14,890 bases of DNA from JAVBKP01 sp031553975 (lineage in GTDB: Bacteria; Bacillota; Clostridia; Peptostreptococcales; Anaerovoracaceae), in contig JAVBKP010000100.1 of the NCBI GenBank assembly GCA_031553975.1, positions 1 to 14,890 on the forward strand, read 5' to 3'. Under the pieces are notes generated by a model. That model had not been told where the DNA came from. It saw only the letters and a list, made by a program, of their open reading frames with translations, and did not search any database. Each line of letters begins with the position of its first letter. The first letter of the stretch is position 1. Positions 1 to 6,350 of the stretch are shown here, one piece after another. The position numbers and the translations under genes are program-made.

Positions 1-44
1 CGAAAAAAGAAAAGAGCGCCCTTTTCGACGCCCTGATAGTGCTG

Positions 45-73
45 ATTTTATCATATGATAATGCAAAAGTCAA
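45..73 (-). promoter_or_regulatory. Leftward sigma-A-type promoter for a gene beyond the window edge
   Basis: On the minus strand there is a TTGACT -35 box (68-73) and a TAAAAT -10 box (45-50) separated by exactly 17 bases. Transcription would start near position 38 and run out of the window. This is a close match to the Firmicutes vegetative consensus and lies just downstream of the DUF2812 gene end, so it most likely serves the next minus-strand gene, which is not visible. Confidence 0.55.
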
Positions 74-75
74 CA

Positions 76-100
76 ATTTTACACATATATTGTGTAAAAT
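76..100 (-). terminator. Perfect 10-bp-arm hairpin, possible terminator after the DUF2812 gene
   Basis: The arms ATTTTACACA (76-85) and TGTGTAAAAT (91-100) pair perfectly around a 5-base loop, 11 bases beyond the DUF2812 stop codon. On the minus strand the stem is followed by a T-rich but interrupted stretch. The stem is AT-rich and the U-tract is weak, so it could instead be an operator for the leftward promoter whose -35 box lies at 68-73. Confidence 0.45.
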
Positions 101-111
101 AAACACAATAT

Positions 112-1500
112 TTATTTAGATAATTTTATAGCAAGCGCTGCGGCTTCTTTTTGAAGGTATTCCATCAGATCGCTCCTAGTAAGATAGCCTGTCTGTATTT
201 GCAAAATCACAGTGTCATATCTAAGGAGGACGGTGTCAGAATAATAACTCAAATAAGCCCCTTCTTGTGCACCCCATGCGGCTACCTGTTCCGGCGTCAT
301 TTCAGTGGTTGGGCGCATATGCTCTAGCTCGTAGGCGTAGAGTGCTTCATTATTTGATCTTTTAGCTCTTTTTAGAGATTTCTCATTCTCAAAGCTATTT
401 TGTTTAATGAAACTGTCGAATAACAGCTTTGCCTGACCTGAAGTTTTGGCTACGATGACTTTTGTCTCTATTGATTCACTCTTACTGGACTCATAGTATT
501 CATACTGAAACGGAAAAAATACACTGGCATTATTCTTGTAATGACTACGCTCTATGGTATCATTTGATAGATGAATAGCAGGTCTATCCTCAGGAAGTGG
601 GTTGGTTGTCCCAGCACTACCTCCTATATGGGGCATCATAAGTATAGCAAATAACATTGATATGAGGGGAGCGGCTATTAATAAAATAAAAAAGCCTACT
701 TTATTGCGACTGTTGCTCTTTGGCACGGTTTGGACCCGAATGGCAAAACCTACAGATATGGCAAAAACAATTGGAAATGGCAATAAAATGGAAAAGACCA
801 TAGCAGGTATCCCATTCTTAATTTCTATTAGCACCACGGCAATAGTAAATATAATTGTGGCAATTGAAGCAAACATTAAACAGAATACGTAGAGCTTGGA
901 AGCTATATAGTTCTCTCTGGGTATCTGTTGTGATTTTTTGGCGTATCCTACGTTTCGGAATTGATGCCACAACAACTGTATAAGTCTAATGATCCCAAGA
1001 GGTATGCAAAGTACCAGAAACCCCCACTGCAAAATACCGCTATTTGAAAGCAACGCACTATAGTGAAACGGGTATGCAAAGTAGCCAGAATAGGCCAACA
1101 CGGCAAGTAAAAATAATATACTGAATAATTCTCGCTTAAACCCATGGGTAAAAGCACTGATTGTGCTTTCTACATCTGTATGTATGGGAATGGTATTTGG
1201 ATTGTTTGCCTCGGTGAAAAACACCTGGGTGGATTTGGCATTGGTAGCGAACTTCCAACCAGACATCTCACATGTTAGCCTGTATTCTTTGGCATCATTG
1301 CTGTTGGGGTAATCAAAAACTGTTATCCTAGGGAATTCATCAACATAAAAAATTAAGTCTTTAGGCTCTGTTTTTCGATAGACCAATGAAAAGTACTTAA
1401 CAGAGTCAATCATCCACCCTTTCTTAGCCATGGCTTCAAAATGAGATTCCATGGACTTGAGGCTGGGGACAATATACTCGCGCTTGTATTCTTTTGACAT
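112..1500 (-). CDS. DUF2812 domain membrane protein, partner of a PadR regulator
   Basis: The first ~100 residues match the DUF2812 pattern: a YxVPS start, then MxxxGW (residues 24-29), YRKTEP and an FYVDEFP segment. Five hydrophobic stretches follow at about 123-145, 156-178, 202-227, 231-256 and 267-290, so the protein is predicted to be an integral membrane protein. The last ~170 residues are soluble and polar. Function is unknown for the family. The ATG lies 3 bases after the padR stop codon, with a GGTGGAGG ribosome binding site inside the padR end, so the two genes are translationally coupled. PadR-DUF2812 pairs are common in clostridia and usually form autoregulated stress or envelope-response units; that role is inferred here. 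No truncation is seen. A hairpin at 76-100 may end the transcript. Confidence 0.85.
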   Translation of the reverse strand: MSKEYKREYIVPSLKSMESHFEAMAKKGWMIDSVKYFSLVYRKTEPKDLIFYVDEFPRITVFDYPNSNDAKEYRLTCEMSGWKFATNAKSTQVFFTEANNPNTIPIHTDVESTISAFTHGFKRELFSILFLLAVLAYSGYFAYPFHYSALLSNSGILQWGFLVLCIPLGIIRLIQLLWHQFRNVGYAKKSQQIPRENYIASKLYVFCLMFASIATIIFTIAVVLIEIKNGIPAMVFSILLPFPIVFAISVGFAIRVQTVPKSNSRNKVGFFILLIAAPLISMLFAILMMPHIGGSAGTTNPLPEDRPAIHLSNDTIERSHYKNNASVFFPFQYEYYESSKSESIETKVIVAKTSGQAKLLFDSFIKQNSFENEKSLKRAKRSNNEALYAYELEHMRPTTEMTPEQVAAWGAQEGAYLSYYSDTVLLRYDTVILQIQTGYLTRSDLMEYLQKEAAALAIKLSK

Positions 1501-1503
1501 GGT

Positions 1504-1893
1504 TTAGTCCTCCACCAACATACCAGTTGACAATAAAAATTCGCTTTCTGAGATTTTCTTTTCTTTTTTAGCTAGTTTCATTGGTTTTTTAATGAATTCG
1601 TTGTACGCAGCTACAGAGTTTTTTAGACGTTGAAACTCTGTATTTAGCAAGGTGCGCCCTTTGTCTGTGATTTGATATGTTTTACGCCGACCATCATCAG
1701 AGAGTTGTACTATGATTCCTTCTTTTTCAAAACGAGCCAATAACGCATACAGCGTACCAGCACCTATCTTTACCGTATTCACAGACAACTCTTGGACTGT
1801 TTGCATGATTTCATACCCATACATGGGATGCGTCAGTGCCAACAATGTGTAATACATTGGTTCTGTCAAGGTTTGTAGTTGCTCTCTTGCCAT
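1504..1893 (-). CDS. PadR family transcriptional regulator
   Basis: This 129-residue protein has the PadR winged-helix pattern: EPMYYTLLALTHPMYGYEIMQ at the start, then GTLYALLARFEKEGII, DDGRRKTYQITDKG and a charged C-terminal helix. PadR proteins bind dyads in their own promoters as dimers and are released by ligands or stress. An upstream TTG at 1912-1914 gives a longer frame, but it lies before the AGAGGTGA ribosome binding site (1898-1905). The ATG at 1891-1893, five bases or so after that site, is the better start. The gene leads a two-gene operon with the DUF2812 membrane protein. AT-rich dyads around its promoter (1957-2020) suggest autoregulation. The family assignment is secure; the ligand is unknown. 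Confidence 0.92.
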   Translation of the reverse strand: MAREQLQTLTEPMYYTLLALTHPMYGYEIMQTVQELSVNTVKIGAGTLYALLARFEKEGIIVQLSDDGRRKTYQITDKGRTLLNTEFQRLKNSVAAYNEFIKKPMKLAKKEKKISESEFLLSTGMLVED

Positions 1894-1956
1894 AAAATCA
1901 CCTCTTTTTTGCAATAATTGTTAATGATTTAACATAATATTCTAAAAAAACGCAAG

Positions 1957-2020
1957 CTATATCGATTATAAATACAGCTACACTAGATATACCATATAAT
2001 GATATATCCAATATCGATAT
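1957..2020 (-). promoter_or_regulatory. padR promoter region with clustered ATATCGAT / GATATATC dyads
   Basis: The minus strand has TATAAT at 1965-1970 as a possible -10 box; a -35 box is not convincing (TGGTAT at 1989-1994 with an 18-base gap is the best candidate). The same stretch holds several related dyads: TATATCGATTATA overlapping the -10, GATATA near 1986-1991, GATATATC at 2001-2008 and the perfect palindrome ATATCGATAT at 2011-2020. Short AT-rich palindromes like these fit a PadR autorepressor binding region. The operator role is an inference from position and symmetry. Confidence 0.5.
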
Positions 2021-2048
2021 AATACCTTAAAAAAAGTATGAAGTCAAC

Positions 2049-2091
2049 AAAAAAAGGTCTAAATTCGCCAAATAGGCAAATTTTAAACCTT
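2049..2091 (-). terminator. Rho-independent terminator of the ruvX-decarboxylase operon
   Basis: The arms at 2054-2069 and 2075-2091 pair with one bulge and two wobble-type positions (AAGGTxTAAA...TTTAxACCTT, with GCC/GGC at the loop). On the minus strand the stem runs into seven T's (2049-2055). It sits about 65 bases beyond the decarboxylase stop, the right place and direction to end that transcript. Confidence 0.75.
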
Positions 2092-2155
2092 CTTTAACCC
2101 AATCAAGAGGAACTAAATCCTGAGTTTTCAATACATATTAATTTGAAGATACAGG

Positions 2156-3574
2156 TTATTCACCTACTAATATATCTCCGTTGCCATCTACACCGATGAC
2201 TTTCTCTCCTTCTTTTCGAAGTTCTATAAGATAATCTACAGCATCTTGCTCTATGATTTCACCAGGGCAAACAAGTGGGATTCCTGGTGGGTATGGAATC
2301 ACTGATAAGGCACAAACACACCCGATGGAATCTTCTAGTTTGACTCTTTTCTTTCCCCTTGGTATATCCGTTACCCTTGGCGGTGCAGGTAAAACCAGTT
2401 TTTTCTTTTTAGGAACGTCGTCGGGAACTAGTGTATTGGCATCAGCTATGACTGTGAGTCTATTGAGTAACTTTTCATAGTCGGAGCGGGTATTACCTAA
2501 ACCAGTCATACACATTAATATGTTGCCTGTATAAAGCTCTGGATAAATTTGGTCGTCAATTAATAGTTTTTCAAGTTCTGCGCCGTCTATATCATAGGCG
2601 CTCATATCTAGGTTAATTTTTGTCCAGTCCATTCGGTCAATATTATTCATAATACGAAGGCCTGGGATTTTTTTAGCACCTTCATAGAAATAGTCCAAAT
2701 TATCTGACCATTCGGTTAGCAATTGTTTTCCATGTTGATTTAATATTTCTTTGTTCAGCTCAAGTGAAGTCATTAGAATGTATGATGGACTTGTGCTCTG
2801 TATAGCCCTAAGTTTGTCTTCTAGTCTAAATTGATCCACGTTATCTGAATTTAAGTTCAGGACAGCAGTCTGAGTCAATGATCCTAATGTCTTGTGGATG
2901 CTGTTAATTACAATGTCTGCGCCTTGTTCTTCTGCTGATTTTGGCATGTCTTTGCGGGTATCCCAGTTGCTAAAAAACTTTAAGTGCGCCCCATGGGCTT
3001 GGTCTACGATTAATATCTTTCCGTACTTATGGACAATATCTGCGATAGCTTTAATATCGCTGCAAACTCCATAATAGTTAGGGCTTGGAAGGATTACAGC
3101 CTCTATGTCAGTATTGGATGACAGTGCTTTTTCTATATCGTCTGGCTTTATGGCACCAGATATGCCCCACTCTTCTAGGTACTCTGGATGCACGTATACA
3201 GGTTGAATATCAGCTAGCGAGAGAGCATTGAAAGCCGACTTATGGCAGTTTCTAGCTAGGAGTAGTTTTTTACCTTTTTTCACCGTAGCAAGGATTGACG
3301 CAATCACACCACCTGTGCTACTATTGACTAGATAATATGAATGTTTGACGCCATACAATTGGGCGTACTCGTCTTGGGACTGTTTGATGATGCCTTCGGC
3401 TTGATGCAGACTGTCTGCACCAGGGAACTCAGTGATATCGTAGTCAAAAAAATCTTTCATAAATTTGTCATAGCCAAGGCGTTTAAATAGATTGGTACCT
3501 TTGTGCCCTGGCATATGGAATGATACTGTTTGTTTTGTTGCATGTTCTTCAAGGAACTTAAATAATTGTGACAA
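2156..3574 (-). CDS. Orn/Lys/Arg decarboxylase family PLP enzyme
   Basis: A fold-type I PLP enzyme of the short Gram-positive arginine/lysine/ornithine decarboxylase class, 472 residues. Visible motifs are FHMPGHKG (19-26), SSTGG (85-89), VDQAHGAH (190-197, with the Asp that should contact the PLP ring nitrogen at 191) and INSIHKT (223-229), where Lys228 should bind PLP. A C-terminal decarboxylase domain follows from about residue 390 with the IPYPPGIPLVCPGE motif. Substrate (arginine, lysine or ornithine) cannot be read from the sequence; a polyamine role is the usual one. The start is a TTG (3572-3574) six bases after a perfect AGGAGGT (3581-3587). It follows ruvX by 32 bases, probably in one operon. 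The usual family motif reads DEAHGAH; here Glu is replaced by Gln at 192. Confidence 0.9.
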   Translation of the reverse strand: MSQLFKFLEEHATKQTVSFHMPGHKGTNLFKRLGYDKFMKDFFDYDITEFPGADSLHQAEGIIKQSQDEYAQLYGVKHSYYLVNSSTGGVIASILATVKKGKKLLLARNCHKSAFNALSLADIQPVYVHPEYLEEWGISGAIKPDDIEKALSSNTDIEAVILPSPNYYGVCSDIKAIADIVHKYGKILIVDQAHGAHLKFFSNWDTRKDMPKSAEEQGADIVINSIHKTLGSLTQTAVLNLNSDNVDQFRLEDKLRAIQSTSPSYILMTSLELNKEILNQHGKQLLTEWSDNLDYFYEGAKKIPGLRIMNNIDRMDWTKINLDMSAYDIDGAELEKLLIDDQIYPELYTGNILMCMTGLGNTRSDYEKLLNRLTVIADANTLVPDDVPKKKKLVLPAPPRVTDIPRGKKRVKLEDSIGCVCALSVIPYPPGIPLVCPGEIIEQDAVDYLIELRKEGEKVIGVDGNGDILVGE

Positions 3575-3606
3575 TGACCTACCTCCTAATCGTGACGCAT
3601 GTATGC

Positions 3607-4071
3607 TTAATTGTTTTTGTTTGCTTCTTGCCGTTTTATGAAATCCAATCGATCTAAATAGCTTTGTAGTATAATAACGGCCGCTTGTTTGTCTATTACT
3701 TCTTTACGCTTTTTGCGACTAACATCGGCTTCGATTAAGACAGCCTCTGCCATTTTGGTAGTAAAACGTTCATCTTGGAATGCGATGCTCACATCTTTCA
3801 TGTTCATACTACGCATTTTGTTTTCTAGCATGGTCTTGAACTCTTGGACTTTTTCCGTTTGGAGGCTATTCTCTCCACTAAAGCTCAAGGGTAGCCCAAT
3901 GACCACTGTCTTGCAGTTGTGTTCATTGATCAATGCTATTATTTTATCGCAATCCTTACGGATTCCAATTCTTTCAATGGTTGTTATTGGTTGTGCAGTG
4001 ATACCAAGGGGATCACTTATTGCTACACCAACTGTTTTGTCGCCTACATCAAGGCCGATCATTTTGTCCAC
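3607..4071 (-). CDS. ruvX: RuvX/YqgF Holliday junction resolvase-like nuclease
   Basis: A 154-residue RNase H-fold protein of the YqgF family. It carries the opening motif GLDVGDKTVGVAISDP (Asp8 in DVG), the central VVIGLP strand (56-61), the FQDERFTT motif (98-105) and IDKQAAVIILQSYLD near the C-terminus (Asp127). These are the family's acidic catalytic positions. The family is linked to Holliday junction resolution and to 16S rRNA 5'-end maturation in the cytoplasm. The start is GTG (4069-4071), preceded at good spacing by GAGAGGT; an ATG three codons in is further from that site. ruvX is often beside alaS and ireB in Firmicutes; here a CAP gene, a YihY gene and a repeat lie in between. It starts back-to-back with the plus-strand YihY gene. 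Confidence 0.93.
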   Translation of the reverse strand: MDKMIGLDVGDKTVGVAISDPLGITAQPITTIERIGIRKDCDKIIALINEHNCKTVVIGLPLSFSGENSLQTEKVQEFKTMLENKMRSMNMKDVSIAFQDERFTTKMAEAVLIEADVSRKKRKEVIDKQAAVIILQSYLDRLDFIKRQEANKNN

Positions 4072-4095
4072 TATGATACCTCTCGTGTTAATTTT

Positions 4096-4124
4096 TTGAA
4101 TAAAAACAATATATCTAATATAAA
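4096..4124 (+). promoter_or_regulatory. Sigma-A-type promoter of the YihY-family gene
   Basis: TTGAAT (4096-4101) and TATAAA (4119-4124) are separated by 17 bases. Transcription would begin near 4131, leaving a leader of only about 14 bases before the ATG at 4145. The divergent ruvX gene starts at 4071; a clear minus-strand promoter for ruvX in the shared spacer was not recognised. Confidence 0.65.
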
Positions 4125-4144
4125 CTAAATAAGTGAGGTTTGCA

Positions 4145-4984
4145 ATGGAAAAAATCGTTAAAAATAGACAAAAGTTTTCAAGGTTTTTACTTGAAATTCT
4201 AAAACGTTTAAATGAGCCATTTTATGGAGGTATTGCTGCGGAATTGGGTTTCTTTTTTTTGTTTTCATTGGTGCCGTTGGTTGTGGTGTTTACAGAGATA
4301 TTAGGCGTGTTTTCTATATCTATGACCATTCTTACGGATATGCTAAAACAATATACCCATGAGGAGTTTGCAGAAGCTTTGATTCCGTATTTATCCTATT
4401 CCCCTTCAGGCACGATTAATGTGGTGTTTATTCTCTTGGCCTTGTGGGCGGCCTCCAAGGCCCAATATACCATGATACGAATTTCTAACTATTCCTATGG
4501 ATATGCGGTCAATGGGTTTAAGAATTTTGTGCTAGAAAGGCTTAGAGCAATAGTTACGGTGGTTACCATGCTTTTTATGATGGCTTTCACTTTGGTGATT
4601 TTGGTGTATGGGGAGGGAATCTTGCATTTAGTAAAACTTTATATTAACAACGAACTAGGCATACATTTTTATTTAGACGATTTTTGGCTATTCCTTCGTT
4701 GGCCAATTTCTATATTCATTATTTTTATGACTGTATTGTATAACTATGCAGTACTTCCTCAAAAACGTTTAAAAATCAAGAGAGTGATCCCTGGGGCGCT
4801 ATTTGCCTCTGTGGCCATGGTAATAGCCAGTGCGGTATATTCTTATTATGTATCAATCTATGCTAACTATGACCTGCTTTATGGCTCTCTCGCTACTATA
4901 GTATCACTTCTATTATGGTTTTATATCATCGGATATATATTGGTATTAGGAATTTTAATCAATGTAACTAGGGAAGCTAAATAA
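4145..4984 (+). CDS. YihY/virulence factor BrkB family membrane protein
   Basis: A 279-residue integral membrane protein with about six hydrophobic segments (roughly 33-55, 92-104, 133-157, 183-203, 214-237, 247-273). Family signatures include the N-terminal AAELGFFFLFSLVPL, WAASKA (101-106), the NYAVLPQKRLKIKRVIPGALF loop (200-220) and YDLLYGSLATIVSLLLWFY (242-260). The family was once called ribonuclease BN in error; its transport or envelope function is not settled. A GTG at 4133 would extend the frame by four codons, but it lies inside the GTGAGG ribosome binding site; the ATG six bases after that site is the better start. It is the only plus-strand gene in the window, with its own promoter (4096-4124) and a repeat-derived terminator (5041-5096). 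Confidence 0.9.
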   Translation: MEKIVKNRQKFSRFLLEILKRLNEPFYGGIAAELGFFFLFSLVPLVVVFTEILGVFSISMTILTDMLKQYTHEEFAEALIPYLSYSPSGTINVVFILLALWAASKAQYTMIRISNYSYGYAVNGFKNFVLERLRAIVTVVTMLFMMAFTLVILVYGEGILHLVKLYINNELGIHFYLDDFWLFLRWPISIFIIFMTVLYNYAVLPQKRLKIKRVIPGALFASVAMVIASAVYSYYVSIYANYDLLYGSLATIVSLLLWFYIIGYILVLGILINVTREAK

Positions 4985-4989
4985 CAAAT

Positions 4990-5114
4990 GGGGACGGCGC
5001 ACCCCAAAAATCAGAGATTTTCGGGGACCCCACATAAGTCGGGACAGTTCTAAATAGCTGACCGAATGGTCAGCTATTTAGAACCGTCCCCTTTTTGTAA
5101 ATTAGAACCGTCCC
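4990..5114. repeat. Composite palindromic repeat bounded by GGGACGG / CCGTCCC
   Basis: The 125-base spacer segment starts with GGGGACGG (4990-4997) and ends with CCGTCCC (5108-5114). Inside are a small hairpin with arms at 5002-5012 and 5016-5026 (one mismatch), a long hairpin at 5041-5090, and a separate half-site TTAGAACCGTCCC at 5102-5114. The same GGGACGGTTCTAAATA sequence occurs as a perfect palindrome at 11369-11420. Repeats of this kind in clostridia resemble REP-like elements mobilised by IS200/RAYT-type transposases; no transposase is present here, so that link is inferred. Confidence 0.8.
5041..5096 (+). terminator. Long hairpin with T-run, likely terminator of the YihY gene
   Basis: Arms 5041-5063 and 5068-5090 are 23 bases each with a single mismatch (A in the left arm against C in the right) around a GAAT loop. 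On the plus strand the stem is followed by CTTTTTG (5091-5097). The repeat therefore has the form of a strong plus-strand terminator 56 bases past the YihY stop codon. On the minus strand there is no T-run after the stem, so it should not stop the convergent CAP gene transcript as efficiently. Confidence 0.65.
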
Positions 5115-5131
5115 AATTTAATTAGGTTGCA

Positions 5132-5896
5132 TTATTTTACGAATTCTTGCACCCAAATCAGTTGTCCTTTTGTGTCTGTAACACAACCGACACCCAATGT
5201 TGTATAGTTTTTGCTCATAATGTTGGCTTTATGACCTGATGAATTCATCCAAGCTGTCATAACGGCTGTAGGTGTTTTTTGACCTTTGGCTATATTTTCA
5301 CCGCAGGCTGTCCATTTAACACCAAATTTTGTTAAAAGCTGGGACGGGGATCCGTAAGTCGGAGATGTATGGCTAAAATAATTTTTGGTAGCCATATCTG
5401 AAGCTTTTGCATTGGCGGCCTTTGCAGCATTGGCATTGAGTTTTAATGCAGGTAGTTTCTGCTTGGCTCTTTCTTTGTTAACTAAGGTCAATACTTCTGT
5501 TTCAAATGATGCTTTGCCTGCTATAGTGTTTGTATTATTCGCTGCTGAAGTCCCTGCAGTGCCAGGTACTGTAGGACGAGTCCCTGTAGTTGCTGGCCTT
5601 TGGTTTGTAATATTGCTGGGCAATTGATAGCTAGAGTTGGGACCATATTGAAAGAAGTTAATGGTTCCTTGCTGTGCTGCATCATAATTTGTCATGTCGT
5701 CTGTTGGCGTAATCCCATTGTTATTGTTTTCTGTAGCCAATGGATTAAAATCATTGTCTGGATTATTTCCTATGTCTGAAAGGTTTCTGTCATTGTCAAG
5801 TGTAGCCACTCTTCCACTATTGGTCATGTTATTGTTATTGGCTATGCCGTCATTTGCTCCTTCAAACATGTAATACGCTGGTACGGCAATTACCAC
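5132..5896 (-). CDS. CAP/SCP-domain (YkwD-like) extracytoplasmic protein, start region damaged
   Basis: The C-terminal ~124 residues (from about 131) form a CAP domain, with VNKERAKQKLPALKLN, YFSHTSP (His176), ACGENIAKG (Glu200) and MNSSGHKANIM (His222). These are the conserved cavity residues of YkwD-like proteins. Residues ~15-130 are a low-complexity Asn/Thr/Pro/Gly-rich linker, as in wall- or spore-associated members. The open frame can only start at a GTG (5894-5896) in the middle of a hydrophobic helix. Upstream the same frame continues the helix (STFWTLCVVGA) but meets TGA (5930-5932) and TAA (5933-5935) directly after an ATG well placed behind GGGGG. The N-terminus is thus either frameshifted, mutated or mis-sequenced. 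Precise function is unknown; export through a signal anchor is expected if intact. Confidence 0.8.
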   Translation of the reverse strand: MVIAVPAYYMFEGANDGIANNNNMTNSGRVATLDNDRNLSDIGNNPDNDFNPLATENNNNGITPTDDMTNYDAAQQGTINFFQYGPNSSYQLPSNITNQRPATTGTRPTVPGTAGTSAANNTNTIAGKASFETEVLTLVNKERAKQKLPALKLNANAAKAANAKASDMATKNYFSHTSPTYGSPSQLLTKFGVKWTACGENIAKGQKTPTAVMTAWMNSSGHKANIMSKNYTTLGVGCVTDTKGQLIWVQEFVK

Positions 5897-5949
5897 AGCA
5901 CCTACGACGCATAATGTCCAAAATGTTGATCATTACATAATGTTCCCCC
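5897..5949 (-). other. Broken N-terminal coding segment and ribosome binding site of the CAP gene
   Basis: On the minus strand AAAAAGGGGG (GGGGG at 5945-5949) is followed after 6 bases by ATG (5936-5938). That ATG is in frame with the CAP protein but is followed at once by TAA and TGA, then by codons for STFWTLCVVGA leading into the open frame. A second ATG (5931-5933) is one frame off; one extra base in the A-run at 5920-5923 would join it as MINIFWTLCVVGA. Either version restores a membrane anchor. Confidence 0.6.
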
Positions 5950-6015
5950 TTTTTCATGGAATAAAATATTTATTAATAAATAGATTACTCAGTTATTATT
6001 AGCAGAAAAAGCAAT

Positions 6016-6060
6016 AAAAAAAGCCATCAAATCTTGCCTATATTGGCATAATTTGATGGC
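6016..6060 (-). terminator. Rho-independent terminator of the alaS-ireB operon
   Basis: GCCATCAAAT (6023-6032) pairs perfectly with ATTTGATGGC (6051-6060), and an inner TGCC/GGCA pairing (6035-6038 with 6045-6048) extends the stem. On the minus strand the stem runs into seven T's (6016-6022), 18 bases after the ireB stop. The plus side also has ATTTTTT just past the stem, so it may work in both directions. Confidence 0.85.
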
Positions 6061-6077
6061 GTATTTTTTGGGAATTA

Positions 6078-6335
6078 TTAAATTTTCTTATTTAAGAATG
6101 CTCTCAACAACCATTCTACAATCTCATCTCGCTCTAGATGCTTGATAAGTCCACGAGCATTATTGTGGCTTGTGATGTAAGACGGATCACCGGATAGAAT
6201 ATATCCTACAAGCTGATCGATGGAGTTATAACCTTTTTCCTCTAACGCATCAAAGACAGTATTTAAAATGTCGGAGATGTTTTGTTCTGGTTTTTCTGGC
6301 TCCATATTGAAAAAAATAGTATTACGATTGTCCAT
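6078..6335 (-). CDS. ireB: IreB family regulatory phosphoprotein (UPF0297)
   Basis: An 85-residue protein matching the IreB/UPF0297 (DUF965) family over its whole length: ILNTVFDALEEKGYN, then the hallmark QLVGYILSGDPSYITSHNNARG (41-62) and ERDEIVEWLL near the end. In Enterococcus faecalis IreB is a target of the PASTA-type Ser/Thr kinase IreK and influences cephalosporin resistance; phosphorylation there is on N-terminal Thr residues, and the only Thr near this N-terminus is Thr6. The ATG lies 15 bases after the alaS stop, with AGAGGTG (6342-6348) in between, so it shares the alaS transcript. A strong terminator follows. Length and sequence are typical. Confidence 0.95.
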   Translation of the reverse strand: MDNRNTIFFNMEPEKPEQNISDILNTVFDALEEKGYNSIDQLVGYILSGDPSYITSHNNARGLIKHLERDEIVEWLLRAFLNKKI

Positions 6336-6350
6336 TTAAAGCACCTCTTT

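Noticed and set aside
3689..4128. Open frames on the plus strand opposite ruvX
   Set aside because: They mirror a well-conserved ruvX gene, have no convincing ribosome binding site or recognisable domain, and are best seen as antisense shadows.
4990..5114. CRISPR-like array from the repeated GGGACGG motifs
   Set aside because: Copies are in inverted orientation and unevenly spaced, with no regular spacers and no cas genes nearby.
5968..5981. Palindrome ATTTATTAATAAAT upstream of the CAP gene as an operator
   Set aside because: It is perfect over 14 bases, but the region is almost entirely A and T, where such palindromes arise easily, and no regulator points to it.
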